Notes: generated by a model not told the origin, from the letters alone. Positions 42,960 to 53,110 are shown, counted from the stretch's first letter. The stretch: DNA of 64,000 nt from Clostridium sp. CAG:492 (GCA_000434335.1 FR878314.1:21169-85168), one strand, 5' to 3'. Program-made: numbers and translations.

Positions 42960-42988
42960 TTGAATAATCCTTTAAAATATGCTATTAT
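42960..42988 (+). promoter_or_regulatory. Promoter for the GtrB-like gene
   Basis: TTGAAT (42960-42965) and TATTAT (42983-42988) are spaced 17 bp apart, 28 bp before the ATG. Confidence 0.5.
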
Positions 42989-43016
42989 ATAAAATATGTA
43001 TAAAAAGGAGAAGAAA

Positions 43017-43967
43017 ATGAAAAAAATATCAATAATAATACCTGCATACAATGAAGAGGAATCATTACCCTTATTATATGATAGGTTGAGTAAAGTAATA
43101 TTAAATTTAAAAAATTATGAATTCGAATTATTATTTATAAATGATGGAAGTAAAGATAATACATTAAAAATAATAAAAGAGCTAAGAGAAAAAGATTCAA
43201 AAATAAGCTATGTTGATTTTTCAAGAAATTTTGGAAAAGAAGTTGCAATGATAGCTGGTTTAGATTATGCAAAAGGAGATTGTGTAATTTTTATAGACGC
43301 TGATTTACAAGATCCACCTGAGCTAATTCCAGAATTAATAAAATACTGGGAAGAGGGATATGATGATGTATATGCAAGAAGAAAATCAAGAAAAGGTGAA
43401 ACATTCCTAAAGAAATTTACATCAAAAATGTATTATAAAGTATTACAAAGTTTAACAAGAGTAGAAATACAAAAAGATACTGGTGATTTTAGATTGTTAG
43501 ACAGAAGATGCGTAAATGCATTAAGGCAATTAAGAGAAACACAAAGATGTTCAAAAAGTATATTTAGTTGGATTGGATATAATAAAAAAGAAGTTTTATT
43601 TGATCGTGATCCAAGAGTTGCAGGAACAACGAAATGGAATTATAAAAAATTAATAGATTTAGCTATAGACGGAATAACATCATTTACAACATCTCCATTA
43701 AGAATATCTACATATTTATCAATACCAACATTTTTAGCATTAGTAGTTTATTTTGTATATGTAATTGTGAAATGTGTAACACAACATGTTGCAATACAAG
43801 CTTTTCAAGCGATAATATTATTAGTATTATTCTTTGCTGGAATTCAAATAATGTTATTTGGAATAATGGGAGAATATTTAGGAAGAATATTTAATGAAAC
43901 AAAAAATAGACCATTGTATTTTATAAAAGAGTATAATGGTGTTCGAGAAGAAAATAATAAAAAATAA
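43017..43967 (+). CDS. GtrB/DPM1-like polyprenyl-phosphate glycosyltransferase
   Basis: The start is ATG 43017, with AAGGAG 6 bp upstream. The 316-residue protein has a GT2 domain (IIIPAYNEEESLPLLYDRL, LLFINDGSKDNT, IDADLQDPPELIPEL, FDRDPRVAGTTKWNYKKL) and two C-terminal membrane helices. This is the plan of GtrB/YkcC-type enzymes, which load a sugar (often glucose) onto undecaprenyl phosphate for later transfer outside the cell by GT-C enzymes such as the one at 1.6 kb. It is monocistronic, with a bidirectional terminator downstream. Confidence 0.9.
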   Translation: MKKISIIIPAYNEEESLPLLYDRLSKVILNLKNYEFELLFINDGSKDNTLKIIKELREKDSKISYVDFSRNFGKEVAMIAGLDYAKGDCVIFIDADLQDPPELIPELIKYWEEGYDDVYARRKSRKGETFLKKFTSKMYYKVLQSLTRVEIQKDTGDFRLLDRRCVNALRQLRETQRCSKSIFSWIGYNKKEVLFDRDPRVAGTTKWNYKKLIDLAIDGITSFTTSPLRISTYLSIPTFLALVVYFVYVIVKCVTQHVAIQAFQAIILLVLFFAGIQIMLFGIMGEYLGRIFNETKNRPLYFIKEYNGVREENNKK

Positions 43968-44006
43968 AAGAAAAATCTTCATCATGAAGATTTTTCTTTT
44001 ATTTTA
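43958..44006. terminator. Bidirectional terminator between convergent genes
   Basis: AAAATAAAAGAAAAATCTTC and GAAGATTTTTCTTTTATTTT are exact complements separated by ATCAT. A and T tracts lie on both sides. Confidence 0.9.
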
Positions 44007-45932
44007 TTAAGCAGCAGGTTGAGTTACAACAGGTGTTTCTGCATCTGGTGTTGCAACATCTTGTGTTGCTGTATTTGCTGGTAATATTGATAAAATATCT
44101 TCTTTTGTTACTGTAACTCTATAAAGTGATAATTTTGCAGGTAAAGTATCAGAAGCTTTTGTAACTATATCAGAAGCAATTTTTTGTAAATCAGCTTGTG
44201 GTAAACTAAATACATCTACAGAGGTATCAGCAGTTAGCTCTGGAATATCTGATTTTCCATATGTAATAGAACCTGTTGCTGATATTTTGGCAGAATATAA
44301 AGAAGCATATTTTCCAGATAGCTCTAATTTTATATCTTGAGTATCTTTATCAAGTCCTGTTATATCATAAGTATAGTCAAGTGAGGCATATGATTGTAAT
44401 GGACTAGAAATAGAGAAACTTGTTTTATATTCTGATTTAGAGTTAATATTTTCATAATCTATTTTTAACATTTCTTGTTTTGAGACTTCTTGTTTTGAGT
44501 TAGAAGTTTTTGCAGATATTGTTATAGTTCCTTTCCTTGAATCATCAGTTTTTTTGTAAGAATCTTCAATTATAAGTTCAGAAATTGAATCTGCAAGTTC
44601 ATCTAATGATGTTGATAATGAAGAACTTGTTTTGGATTTATTAGATGATGTTGTAGATTTTGTTGTATTAAGTGCATTTGTATATGATGAAGAATTTTTT
44701 AGTACATTTGAATATGTATCATCATCGTCATCGTCTTCGTTAGTTTGATTACTAGATAATTTATTAATATTTTTTATATCAATAGTGTATTTTGTTTTTC
44801 CATCAGATAGCTCTTCTGTAAATATTGTTGTTCCTTCTTTATCTTTTTTATCATCTAAAACTGATATTTCAAATTTTACAGGTTCACTTTTTTTGTCAGA
44901 ATATATAGTAAATTGTAAACATTTATCTGAATTTGTAAAATCATCTTTAGATTTTTCTAAATCTTTAACTAAATCATCTAAAAATGAATTTATATTATCA
45001 ACAGTTAAATCTGGAAGCTCAGTATTTTGGTTTGCAGATTTATCTTCTACTTCATCATATGCTGAAATTAATGAAGTATTGTATTTCTTTAAGATATTAT
45101 ATTTATCAATAATTAATTTTTTTGTAGTATCGTCTTTTTTTACTAAGTCTACTAATTTATTAATAAAATTGTATGCATCTTCACCAGATAATGTTAAAGA
45201 GTAGGCTGTAGTTTTTACATCGTCTCCTCCAACTGTAATTTTTTCGTTTTTCTTAGTAGAATAATTATCTTTACTTATAAGGTCTGATAATAAATTTCCA
45301 TAAGTTTTGTTTAAAGAGTTAAAATCATCTTCTGAAAGATATAAAAGATCATATAGAAAATCAGTATAATTAGAATCTTTCATAGACTTTAAAGCATCAA
45401 TAGAAGCTTTTGTTTCTTCATCTGCAGTAATATTATTCTTTTGGCAGAATTCATCATATTTTGATAAATCAAAATTTAATGTTTTATCATATAAGTCTTT
45501 ACATCCTACACTTACAGTTTGGTCTTTTTGAACAAGTTGAAGTGTTAAAAATTCTTTATTGTCTTTATACAATCCAACATTGTTTGACATAGCTTTTGAA
45601 TTTGCATCATAGCTACCATTGTATTTTATCTTTGATGAGTTGATTAATTTTTGTGTTGAAGAGTCAACAATTGAATTTGGTACAGATACGTTCATACTAA
45701 TGTCAGCATTTGAAGTATATGATTTATCTGATATTTTTAATTTCTTTAACATAGCTTCATAATCTGAATATTTGTTATCCTTATCTGTTCCTAATAATTT
45801 TTTTGCTTGGCTTGAAAAGTTAGCACTTGCTGGTTTTATAAAATTAAAAACATCTGTAAAAAAATATAAACAAGTACAAGTAGCAATAGCTACAACCAAG
45901 ACTGACACAATTATAATAATTGCTTTTTTCAT
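44007..45932 (-). CDS. Secreted or membrane-anchored protein of unknown function
   Basis: The 641-residue protein starts with AAAGGAGGA upstream and an N-terminal signal anchor (KKAIIIIVSVLVVAIATCTC, then LYFF). The Cys at about residue 19-21 might be lipidated, but no clear lipobox is seen. The rest is extracellular, Asn/Lys/Ser/Asp-rich with predicted beta segments, an acidic run (NEDDDDDDTYS) near the middle and a Ser/Thr linker (TTKSTTSSNKSKTSSS). It ends in a Thr/Ala/Pro tail. I do not recognise a family. The regular 'LKLSGKYASLYSAKISATGSI' style recalls large lipoprotein-like proteins of Clostridia that hold hydrophobic cargo, but that is only an impression. Confidence 0.75.
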   Translation of the reverse strand: MKKAIIIIVSVLVVAIATCTCLYFFTDVFNFIKPASANFSSQAKKLLGTDKDNKYSDYEAMLKKLKISDKSYTSNADISMNVSVPNSIVDSSTQKLINSSKIKYNGSYDANSKAMSNNVGLYKDNKEFLTLQLVQKDQTVSVGCKDLYDKTLNFDLSKYDEFCQKNNITADEETKASIDALKSMKDSNYTDFLYDLLYLSEDDFNSLNKTYGNLLSDLISKDNYSTKKNEKITVGGDDVKTTAYSLTLSGEDAYNFINKLVDLVKKDDTTKKLIIDKYNILKKYNTSLISAYDEVEDKSANQNTELPDLTVDNINSFLDDLVKDLEKSKDDFTNSDKCLQFTIYSDKKSEPVKFEISVLDDKKDKEGTTIFTEELSDGKTKYTIDIKNINKLSSNQTNEDDDDDDTYSNVLKNSSSYTNALNTTKSTTSSNKSKTSSSLSTSLDELADSISELIIEDSYKKTDDSRKGTITISAKTSNSKQEVSKQEMLKIDYENINSKSEYKTSFSISSPLQSYASLDYTYDITGLDKDTQDIKLELSGKYASLYSAKISATGSITYGKSDIPELTADTSVDVFSLPQADLQKIASDIVTKASDTLPAKLSLYRVTVTKEDILSILPANTATQDVATPDAETPVVTQPAA

Positions 45933-46035
45933 AAAAAATCCTCCTTTATTTATTTTATGTTACAATTATTACATAAAAAACAATTTTTTACAATAAAAAT
46001 AGCAAACAAAATACATTTTATTTATATAATTTTTA

Positions 46036-46064
46036 TTGTAATTTAAAATTCAATATGATAAAAT
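46036..46064 (+). promoter_or_regulatory. Promoter for the flippase gene
   Basis: TTGTAA (46036-46041) and TAAAAT (46059-46064), 17-bp spacer, lie 41 bp before the ATG at 46106. Confidence 0.5.
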
Positions 46065-46105
46065 TTTGCCTAGGCGGTTAATTTTGAAAGGAGAAAGGAT
46101 TGTAA

Positions 46106-47497
46106 ATGAAACAAGAAAAGGAATTAATAAAAAATACTTTTATAATAGCAATTGGAAAGTTTAGTACTCAAATAGTATCTTTTTTATTAGTGTCATTATA
46201 TACAGCTAAATTAACAACAGAGCAGTATGGTAATTATGATTTAATAATAACAATAATAACATTTATAACACCATTTATAACATTAACATTAGAAGAATCT
46301 ATGTTTAGATTTTTAATAGATGCTAAAAATAAAAAAGAAGAAAAAAGTATTATAACGCAAACTGTAATAACAATACTTACAACACTTGCAATAGCATGTG
46401 TAATTATATTTGCAGTAATAAGAATATTTTCAATTAATACAACAAAACTGTTTATACCATATGTTATAGCAGTTGTACTTATGGCATTAATGAATGCTTT
46501 AGTAAGGGGTCTAGGAAGAATAAAATTATATTCTTTATCTAATTTTATTTTAAGTGTAATAACAATAGTTCTAAATATAGTATTTATATTAGGAACAAAT
46601 TTAAAAGTAGATGGTTTACTATTATCAGTAATTATTGCTAATATGATAATGGTTGTATTTTTATCAGCAAATGTTCATTTATTAAAATTTATTGATGTAA
46701 AATTAATAAATAAAAAATTAATGAAGGAAATGCTTGTATACTCAATACCATTAATTCCACACAGCTTATCATGGACAATAATAAATTTGTCAGACAGAGT
46801 AATAATAACATCAGCTTTAGGTCCAGCAAGTAATGGTATATATGCTGTATCAAATAAATTCCCAACAATAATAAATACAGTATATAATTATTTTGCAATA
46901 GCATGGAAAGAATCAGCAGCAAAGGCACTTCATGAAGATGATAGTAATAAATATTATAATAGAATATATACATCATTAAAAAATATAGTATATTCAGCAA
47001 CAGTAGGAGTTATTGCAGTAGTTCCATTTATATTTGGAATTTTAATTAATGGGGGATATAAAGAAGCATATTTATATATTCCAATACTAGTATTTTCTGT
47101 ATATTTTTCTAATATGGCAAGTTTTTATGGTGGAATATTTAGTGCATACAAAAGAACAAAAATAATCGGAACTACAACACTAGTATCAGCTATAATTAAT
47201 CTTGCCATAGATATAGCACTAATCAAATTTATAGGAATATATGCAGCAGCTTTATCAACATTATTATCATCAATCTTTTTATATTGGTATAGAAAAAATA
47301 AAATGAAAGAGTTTGTAAAATTAAAACACTCAAAAGATTTAATAATGACAGTGTTAATTACATTAGTAGTATTTGTATCATATTATTCGAACAATGTAAT
47401 ATTCCAAGCAATTGCATTATTATTGACTGTTATATATGCAATATTAATGAATAAAGGAATAGTAAAAATGATTACTGGAAAATTTATTAAAAGATAA
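46106..47497 (+). CDS. Polysaccharide flippase (Wzx/MOP superfamily)
   Basis: This 463-residue protein has about 14 membrane helices. It begins KNTFIIAIGKFSTQIVSFLLVSLYTAKLTTEQYGNYDL, the classical opening of polysaccharide biosynthesis (PST) flippases, and contains YSIPLIPHSLSWTIINLSDRVIITSALGPASNGIYAVSNKF, the conserved middle of that family. It moves lipid-linked oligosaccharides across the membrane. No biosynthetic cluster surrounds it, so the glycan is unknown. GGAGAAAGG lies 7 bp before the ATG. Confidence 0.92.
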   Translation: MKQEKELIKNTFIIAIGKFSTQIVSFLLVSLYTAKLTTEQYGNYDLIITIITFITPFITLTLEESMFRFLIDAKNKKEEKSIITQTVITILTTLAIACVIIFAVIRIFSINTTKLFIPYVIAVVLMALMNALVRGLGRIKLYSLSNFILSVITIVLNIVFILGTNLKVDGLLLSVIIANMIMVVFLSANVHLLKFIDVKLINKKLMKEMLVYSIPLIPHSLSWTIINLSDRVIITSALGPASNGIYAVSNKFPTIINTVYNYFAIAWKESAAKALHEDDSNKYYNRIYTSLKNIVYSATVGVIAVVPFIFGILINGGYKEAYLYIPILVFSVYFSNMASFYGGIFSAYKRTKIIGTTTLVSAIINLAIDIALIKFIGIYAAALSTLLSSIFLYWYRKNKMKEFVKLKHSKDLIMTVLITLVVFVSYYSNNVIFQAIALLLTVIYAILMNKGIVKMITGKFIKR

Positions 47498-47546
47498 AAT
47501 AAAAAAATAGACAAAAGAGATAATTTTCTTTTGCCTATTTTTTTAT
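47497..47546. terminator. Bidirectional terminator between the flippase gene and feoB
   Basis: AAAAAATAGACAAAAGA pairs with TCTTTTGCCTATTTTTT with one mismatch. A and T tracts are present on both sides. Confidence 0.8.
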
Positions 47547-49643
47547 ACAAAAAAATTCCAAATTAAATTAGTAAACATACACAAAAATATTCCACAAACA
47601 GTTGGAATTACAAAACCAAGTATGCACCATTTTAAGCTTCCGGCTCTCCTTTCTTATGCTAATTAAAGTAGTACTACATGGAAAATGTAATAAGCAAAAT
47701 ATCATAACATTTATTGCTGTAATAAAAGTCCATCCATGTTGAACTAAAATATTACCAATAGAAAAAGTGTCTTCTAAATTAACAAGAGCACTATCACCAA
47801 GATATGACATTAAAATAATTGGTAATACAATTTCATTAGCTGGTAATCCTAATATAAAAGCTGTTAAAATATGTCCATCTAATCCCATAAGTTTTGCAAA
47901 TGGGTCTAAAATATTTGCTACAAATGATAATAATGTTATATCACCAATATGTAAATTGGCTAATAACCAAATTATTAAACCTGCAGGTGCAGCTACAGCT
48001 AAAGCTCTACCTAAAACAAATATTGTTCTATCAAAAATTGAACGAACAATTACTTTTCCAATTTGTGGTTTTCTATAAGGTGGGAGCTCTAATACAAAAG
48101 ATGTAGGTTTACCTTTTAATATTGTTTTTGATAAGAATTTTGAAACAATAATTGTCATAAAAATTCCAAGTAAAACAATAAGAAGTACAGTTGCAGTTGC
48201 TACCAAAGATGAAAAAACACCACTAAATAATCCACCAACAAAAATTGTGGCAATTGTAATTAAAAATGGAAATCTACCATTGCAAGGAACAAAGCAATTA
48301 GTCAACATTGCAATAATTTTTTCTCTTTTTGAATCAATAATTCTACAACCAACAACACCAGCTGCATTACAACCAAATCCCATACACATTGTTAATGCTT
48401 GCTTTCCACAAGTACAACATCGTTTAAAACATTTATCTAAATTAAAAGCAATTCTTGGCAAAAATCCTAAATCTTCTAATAGTGTGAAAATTGGAAAAAA
48501 TATAGCCATCGGAGGAAGCATAACACTAATTACCCAAGTTGTAGTTTGATAAACACCATAAATTAGTGGATTAGTAATAAAACTTGGTATATTCAAATTA
48601 TTAAACAAGATTATTAATTTATCCTGTAAAAAATTAAAAAAAGTAGAAAGTAATTGAGATGGATAATTAGCTCCAATAATTGTAATCCAAAAAATTATGC
48701 CTAAAAAAAGTAACATTATTGGAATACCAAATGTTTTTGAAGTAAGAATTTTATCAATTTTTCTATCATTATTTTTGAAATTACGAGTAAAGGATATTAC
48801 TTTTTTAGAAATATATTCACATTGTTTTACAATAGAAGAAACAATTACACTTTTTGTATTTTCGTTAGATGGGTTCAAAGAATTTACATTTATAGCATTA
48901 GTGTTAAAAATTTTATCATTTATATTTTGTATTATAGAATCATCATAGTCCAAAATTTTTAAAGAAATCCATCTGGAAAGATATGCATATTTTTCAGGTA
49001 AAATATCTTTTAAATTATTAGAAATTTCTAAAATATTTTTTTCAATATTATCAGGATAAGTAACTAAAATGGGTTGTGAATATATTTTATTCATACAAAA
49101 TTTAAAAACTACATCTTGTAACTTATCTAGAGTATGTTTTTTGTTAGCAATTGTTCCAACAATGGGAACTCCTAGCTCTTTTGATAATAAACTTAAGTTA
49201 ATATCAATACCTTTTTTTTCTGCTTCATCAAGTAAATTAACACAAACAATTACATTAGGAGTAATTTCCATAGTTTGATATACTAAGTTTAAACTTTTTT
49301 CTAAACAAGTAGCATCAACAACAACTATAGTTGCATCTGGCTTTTGAAAGCAAATAAAATCTCTAGCAATTTCTTCTTCTTCAGAATTAGACATTAAAGA
49401 ATATGTACCAGGAATATCAAAAATTAAAAAGTTTTTATTATTATATTCAAAATATCCAGAAGCATTTGAAACAGTTTTTCCAGGCCAATTACCAGTATGT
49501 TGGTGCATTCCAGTTAAACTATTAAATATAGTAGATTTACCAACATTAGGATTTCCGGCTAAGCCAATAATAAAATCGTGTTGGGTGAAGGCTGAAATAT
49601 TAGTAATTAATTTATTTCCAGTAGATGTTGAAGTTAACCCCAT
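47543..49643 (-). CDS. feoB: Ferrous iron transporter FeoB, needing a +1 frameshift at CGG near its 3' end
   Basis: The start is ATG 49643, behind GAGGTG. The N-terminal G domain has GNPNVGKSTIFNSLTG, DIPGTYSLMS and NLLDEAEKKGIDI; the membrane domain has CMGFGCNAAGVVGCRII, FVPCNGRFPFL, LGLPANEIVLPIILM and LLHFPCSTTLISIRKES. In frame 0 the gene then reads RKLKMVHTWFCNSNC and stops at 47568, which is not FeoB-like. Skipping the C of the CGG codon at 47642-47640 gives GSLKWCILGFVIPTVCGIFL and a stop at 47543, a normal last membrane helix preceded by the family's E[TS]GSLKW. The full length would be 699 residues. No feoA is adjacent. Confidence 0.9.
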
Positions 49644-49683
49644 TAAAATCACCTCAATTTATAGTATTAGATTTTATAAAAAG

Positions 49684-49740
49684 TGTTACAATAAAAATAT
49701 TACAAAAATATTACAAAAACATTACAAAAATATTAAATTT
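49684..49740. repeat. Degenerate 12-bp direct repeats (ATTACAAAAATA-like)
   Basis: Four to five units of the form (A/T)TTACAA(A/T)AAAT(A) lie head to tail between the divergent feoB and surface-protein genes. They might be regulator binding sites or simple AT-rich slippage sequence. Confidence 0.6.
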
Positions 49741-49825
49741 TAAAAAATAAGAGCTATTATCTTGATTTTATGAATTTTATTTAGTAATATTGAAAATAAT
49801 ACTAAAGAAAGAAGGAGAGAAGATT

Positions 49826-51370
49826 ATGAAAAAAGTAAAAATAATTAGTATGACAATTATTGCAATGCTATGTATGAGCTTAATGAGTAATATATTTGTA
49901 GCATATGCAGAAGAAAATGTGGTACAACCAAATTCATACAATCCAATTCAAATGATGTATGAATATTCAAAAAATGCAGCAGGACAGGATGTAGCAAAAT
50001 TTAATAGTTATGTAGAAGAAAAATTAGTAAATGTTGATCAAATGAAAAAAGATAATCGTGAGATTATAGACTTTAGTAATGCTACAAATTTTAGTAAATT
50101 TGCAGATGATAAGTTAGATTTAGATGATGTAGCAATTTTTAAAGATTTTCTTAATGTTTTAGCATTAAATGAAACTGGAGGATTAAAAAATACAGCATAT
50201 GCAAATTTAAAATCTTTTTTTGCAAATAAAGTTGGAAATTTAAGTTCTTTTAGTATGGAAATATCATTAAACACAAAAAATGGTAAGTCATTAAATGCAA
50301 AAGTTGAAGATAATTCAAGTAATTCTTTTGCAGTTCAATATAAATCAAGTATTACTGCAACAGATAATACCGAAAGAGAAAAACAAATATATGAAAAAAT
50401 CTGTACAGAAGCAGGTGGAACATTAGCAACAGAAGCTGATAATGTAATAGATAATTTCTGTGCATCAATGGAAAATTTAATGAATAATGCTTCAATAAAA
50501 ATAAATGCTAATAATGAAGTATATTATTTAGTATTTGGATATACATCAGATAAAACAACTGAAGGAAGATATAAAGTAAATGCATATTTAATAACAGATA
50601 AAAAAGCAGATAAAAACTTTTCTACAGATTTATCATATGAAGCTTTTATAGGAACAAAAGATGTTGGTGGAACAACAGAAAATGGTACTTTTAAACCAAA
50701 TTATGATTCATCAGACATAAAAAAAGATGCTGATGTAACAGCAATAATAAAATCTAAAACAGATGAAGATATTATAGCTGTTGATGGTGTAGCTTTAGAT
50801 AAAGAAGGTAAACCAAATGAAAAAGGTTGGTATTATATTGATGTTGATAATAAAAAACAAATTGCTAAAAAATATTTATTTGAAACATACAATAATTCAA
50901 CACTTAATGGAATGGTAACAGAAAAAAATGTACCTTTAACTGGAGCTAATGGTGGAAAAGATGAACAAACAGTTTCAATAAAATGGCCATTTAGAATAAT
51001 TGACAAAACGTATGATCCAGAAACACCAACAAATGATACAAAAGAAGTTAAAGTAACAGTAACAACAAATTTACCTATGGATCCAGATAAGATTCCTGAA
51101 GGTTGGACAATAGTACCTGATACAGATAATCATAAAATAACAAGAACATATAAAAAAGGTGAAAATGTAGATACAAATATTACAGTTTATCAAAACGGAA
51201 CAGGTGATACAGCTAAAACAGATATAAAATATTCTTGGCCTGGAGATAATACTGTTTCACCAAGTCCAATTTCAAAAACTGGTGAAAAGTTTAATATATT
51301 ATTAATAGTAGCAGGAGCTGCAGTAATAATTGCAATAATAGTTCGTAGAAAAAGAAATAAAATAAAATAG
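49826..51370 (+). CDS. Cell-surface protein with signal peptide and C-terminal anchor
   Basis: The start is ATG 49826, with AAGGAGAG 7 bp upstream, giving 514 residues. A signal peptide (KKVKIISMTIIAMLCMSLMS, cleavage near VAYAEE) opens the protein. The C-terminus is SPSPISKTGEKFNILLIVAG, a hydrophobic helix and the basic tail RRKRNKIK. SKTGE looks like a degenerate sortase motif (compare LPKTGE), so it is either wall-linked by a non-standard sortase or simply membrane-anchored. The body is soluble with a repeated TITVYQ/DTNITVYQNG type beta segment. The binding target is unknown. Its own terminator follows. Confidence 0.82.
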   Translation: MKKVKIISMTIIAMLCMSLMSNIFVAYAEENVVQPNSYNPIQMMYEYSKNAAGQDVAKFNSYVEEKLVNVDQMKKDNREIIDFSNATNFSKFADDKLDLDDVAIFKDFLNVLALNETGGLKNTAYANLKSFFANKVGNLSSFSMEISLNTKNGKSLNAKVEDNSSNSFAVQYKSSITATDNTEREKQIYEKICTEAGGTLATEADNVIDNFCASMENLMNNASIKINANNEVYYLVFGYTSDKTTEGRYKVNAYLITDKKADKNFSTDLSYEAFIGTKDVGGTTENGTFKPNYDSSDIKKDADVTAIIKSKTDEDIIAVDGVALDKEGKPNEKGWYYIDVDNKKQIAKKYLFETYNNSTLNGMVTEKNVPLTGANGGKDEQTVSIKWPFRIIDKTYDPETPTNDTKEVKVTVTTNLPMDPDKIPEGWTIVPDTDNHKITRTYKKGENVDTNITVYQNGTGDTAKTDIKYSWPGDNTVSPSPISKTGEKFNILLIVAGAAVIIAIIVRRKRNKIK

Positions 51371-51373
51371 TTA

Positions 51374-51412
51374 AAAAAATTCACTTCTCATTGAAGTGAA
51401 TTTTTTTGCTTT
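51374..51412 (+). terminator. Terminator after the surface-protein gene
   Basis: AAAAAATTCACTTC pairs with GAAGTGAATTTTTTT around TCATT. Confidence 0.88.
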
Positions 51413-51473
51413 TTAAGAAAATTTTAAGATTTGTTTATTATACTAAATCCAATAAAAATTGGAGGGTGAATTA

Positions 51474-51885
51474 TGAAAAAGAAAAAATTAAAGAAAATCA
51501 AGAAGTTACAATAACTCTTTCTGCAATAGAAAACAAAAACTATACAGGAACAATAAAAAGCGTAAGTAGTGTTGGAACATATCAATCAAGTGGAACAACT
51601 TTTTCGGCAATAGTAGAATTTGAAAATGACGGGAATGTAAAACCAGGAATGTCTGCATCATGTTCAATTGTTGTTGAAAAAGCAGAAAATTGTATTGCTG
51701 TTCCAATAAATGCAGTACAAACAAATAATGAACAAAAATATGTTGTTGTTGTGCTAGATGATGGAAGTACAAAAAATGTAAATATCGAAACAGGAATTTC
51801 AAATGATTCATATGTACAAGTAACATCAGGTTTAAATGGTGGAGAAAAAATTCAAATAATGATAATGAAGATTTTTTTCAGTTGA
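51474..51885 (+). pseudogene. Truncated HlyD/MacA-type membrane fusion protein gene
   Basis: A good ribosome site (TTGGAGGGTG) and ATG 51474 encode only MKKKKLKKIKKLQ before a stop. In another frame the sequence KEKIKENQEVTITLSAIENK continues as NYTGTIKSVSS, GMSASCSIVVEKAENCIAVPINAV and VTSGLNGGEKI. This is the beta-barrel and membrane-proximal end of an RND/ABC-type periplasmic adaptor. The N-terminal helix, hairpin and lipoyl parts are gone, and the frame change after codon ~11 fits a large internal deletion. The end runs into an unrelated sequence. Confidence 0.75.
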
Positions 51886-52288
51886 TAAAACTGAAGTGAA
51901 TCCAGGTGAAACTATTACTATGAGTATAAACTTGTTTAAGATAAAATACAATGATTTTAAATTTTCACTATCATCAAATGAAAGTATAGATGATATTAAA
52001 GTAGAGGATGAATCGGTAAGTACAAACATTGAAAATAACAAATTTTATATAATAACAAGTAAATCAAATAATAGTGTAGAAAAAATAAATTTACTATATA
52101 CAGTTCCAAGTGATGCAAAAATTGGAAGTAAAATTAAGTTAAATGCACAAGTAGAAAATTACAGTAATAGCAATGTAGATAATGAAGTAAATACAAATGA
52201 AAATACAGAAGATAATCAAATTCAAAATAGTGAAATTATTATTACTGTTATAGAAAAAAATGAAAATAAATATGCCAGAGCAAGATAA
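51865..52288 (+). pseudogene. Fragment of an extracellular cohesin/Ig-like protein
   Basis: Open in a frame different from the HlyD remnant, it reads NDNEDFFSVDKTEVNPGETI, then TMSINLFKIKYNDFKFSLSS and later LLYTVPSDAKIGSKIKLNAQ. The 'S.....V..GETITV' opening and 'A.IGSKI.L' segment resemble cohesin or other Ig-like surface domains. There is no signal peptide and no ribosome site. It is joined directly to pieces of two other genes, so it is probably a relic. Confidence 0.5.
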
Positions 52289-52928
52289 TGATAATCTTAA
52301 ACCATCAAATGAGGAGTTTGATAATAAGGATAATGGAGATAATCATGATTTTCAAAATCCAAGATTAGTATTTATTGAAAGATCTGAAAATGGTACTATA
52401 AACGAGGATTCAAATGTAAGTGAAATATTTAAAGATGTAGATTTTAATAAAGATTTACTAAGCACAATATATGAAGTAAATATAAATAAGGAGTATTCAT
52501 ATAGAGCCATAAATTATAAACTTGAAGATGGAACATATAGACAAGTGTTAATAAATGTTGATGCTGAAAAAGATATTGCAAATCAATTTAAGAAAACATT
52601 AATTGTAACAATAATAATATGTATTATTGTTATAGTAATTGCAAGCTATTTATTATCTAAACGAACATTGAAACCAATAATTGTATCATGGAAAAAACAA
52701 ACTAAATTTGTACAAGATGCATCACATGAACTTAGAACACCACTTGCAATAATAAAATCAAAACAAGAAACTTTGTTAGAAAGACCTGAAAGCAAAATAA
52801 TAGATAATGCAGAAGATATAAGCACAACTTTAAAGGAAACACAACGATTGACAAAACTAATAAATGAGTTAATGGAATTAGCAAGAAATGATTCTAAAGA
52901 AATGAAATTAAATAAAGAAACTAAATGA
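52260..52928 (+). pseudogene. Sensor histidine kinase fragment lacking the ATPase domain
   Basis: Up to 222 residues: an extracellular-type segment (FIERSENGTINEDSNVSEIF), one membrane helix (LIVTIIICIIVIVIASYLLS), then the dimerisation and phosphoacceptor helix KFVQDASHELRTPLAIIKSK with the H-box His. It stops after ELARNDSKEMKLNKETK, exactly where the HATPase_c domain should begin. The first membrane helix is also missing. No response regulator is adjacent. It cannot autophosphorylate by itself and is most likely a pseudogene remnant; a role as a decoy is possible but unsupported. Confidence 0.7.
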
Positions 52929-52929
52929 A

Positions 52930-52979
52930 GAAATCCCAAAAAAGCATTAGCACTAGCATAATGCTTTTTTGGGATTTTG
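52930..52979 (+). terminator. Long perfect hairpin after the kinase fragment
   Basis: AAATCCCAAAAAAGCATTA pairs with TAATGCTTTTTTGGGATTT around GCACTAGCA. Confidence 0.8.
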
Positions 52980-53013
52980 TGAATTTTTGTGAAGGAATAT
53001 CAGATGTTACTTG

Positions 53014-53110
53014 ACAAATTAACATAAATATGGCAATATATATACTTATACAAAATAATTTATTCAAAAGGGAGGGGATAAGGCGAATGCCTTTAATCTT
53101 TTTTATCCGC
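53014..53110 (+). promoter_or_regulatory. Promoter and structured leader of the 97-residue gene
   Basis: TTGACA (53014-53019) with CAATAT 17 bp downstream may be a promoter. The leader contains GGGGATA..TTATCC pairing around the hairpin AAGGC-GAAT-GCCTT (53080-53093), followed by GCCAAGCCGGTGG. A CCAC/GTGG hairpin precedes the ribosome site. It could be a cis-regulatory RNA, but I match no known class. Confidence 0.35.
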
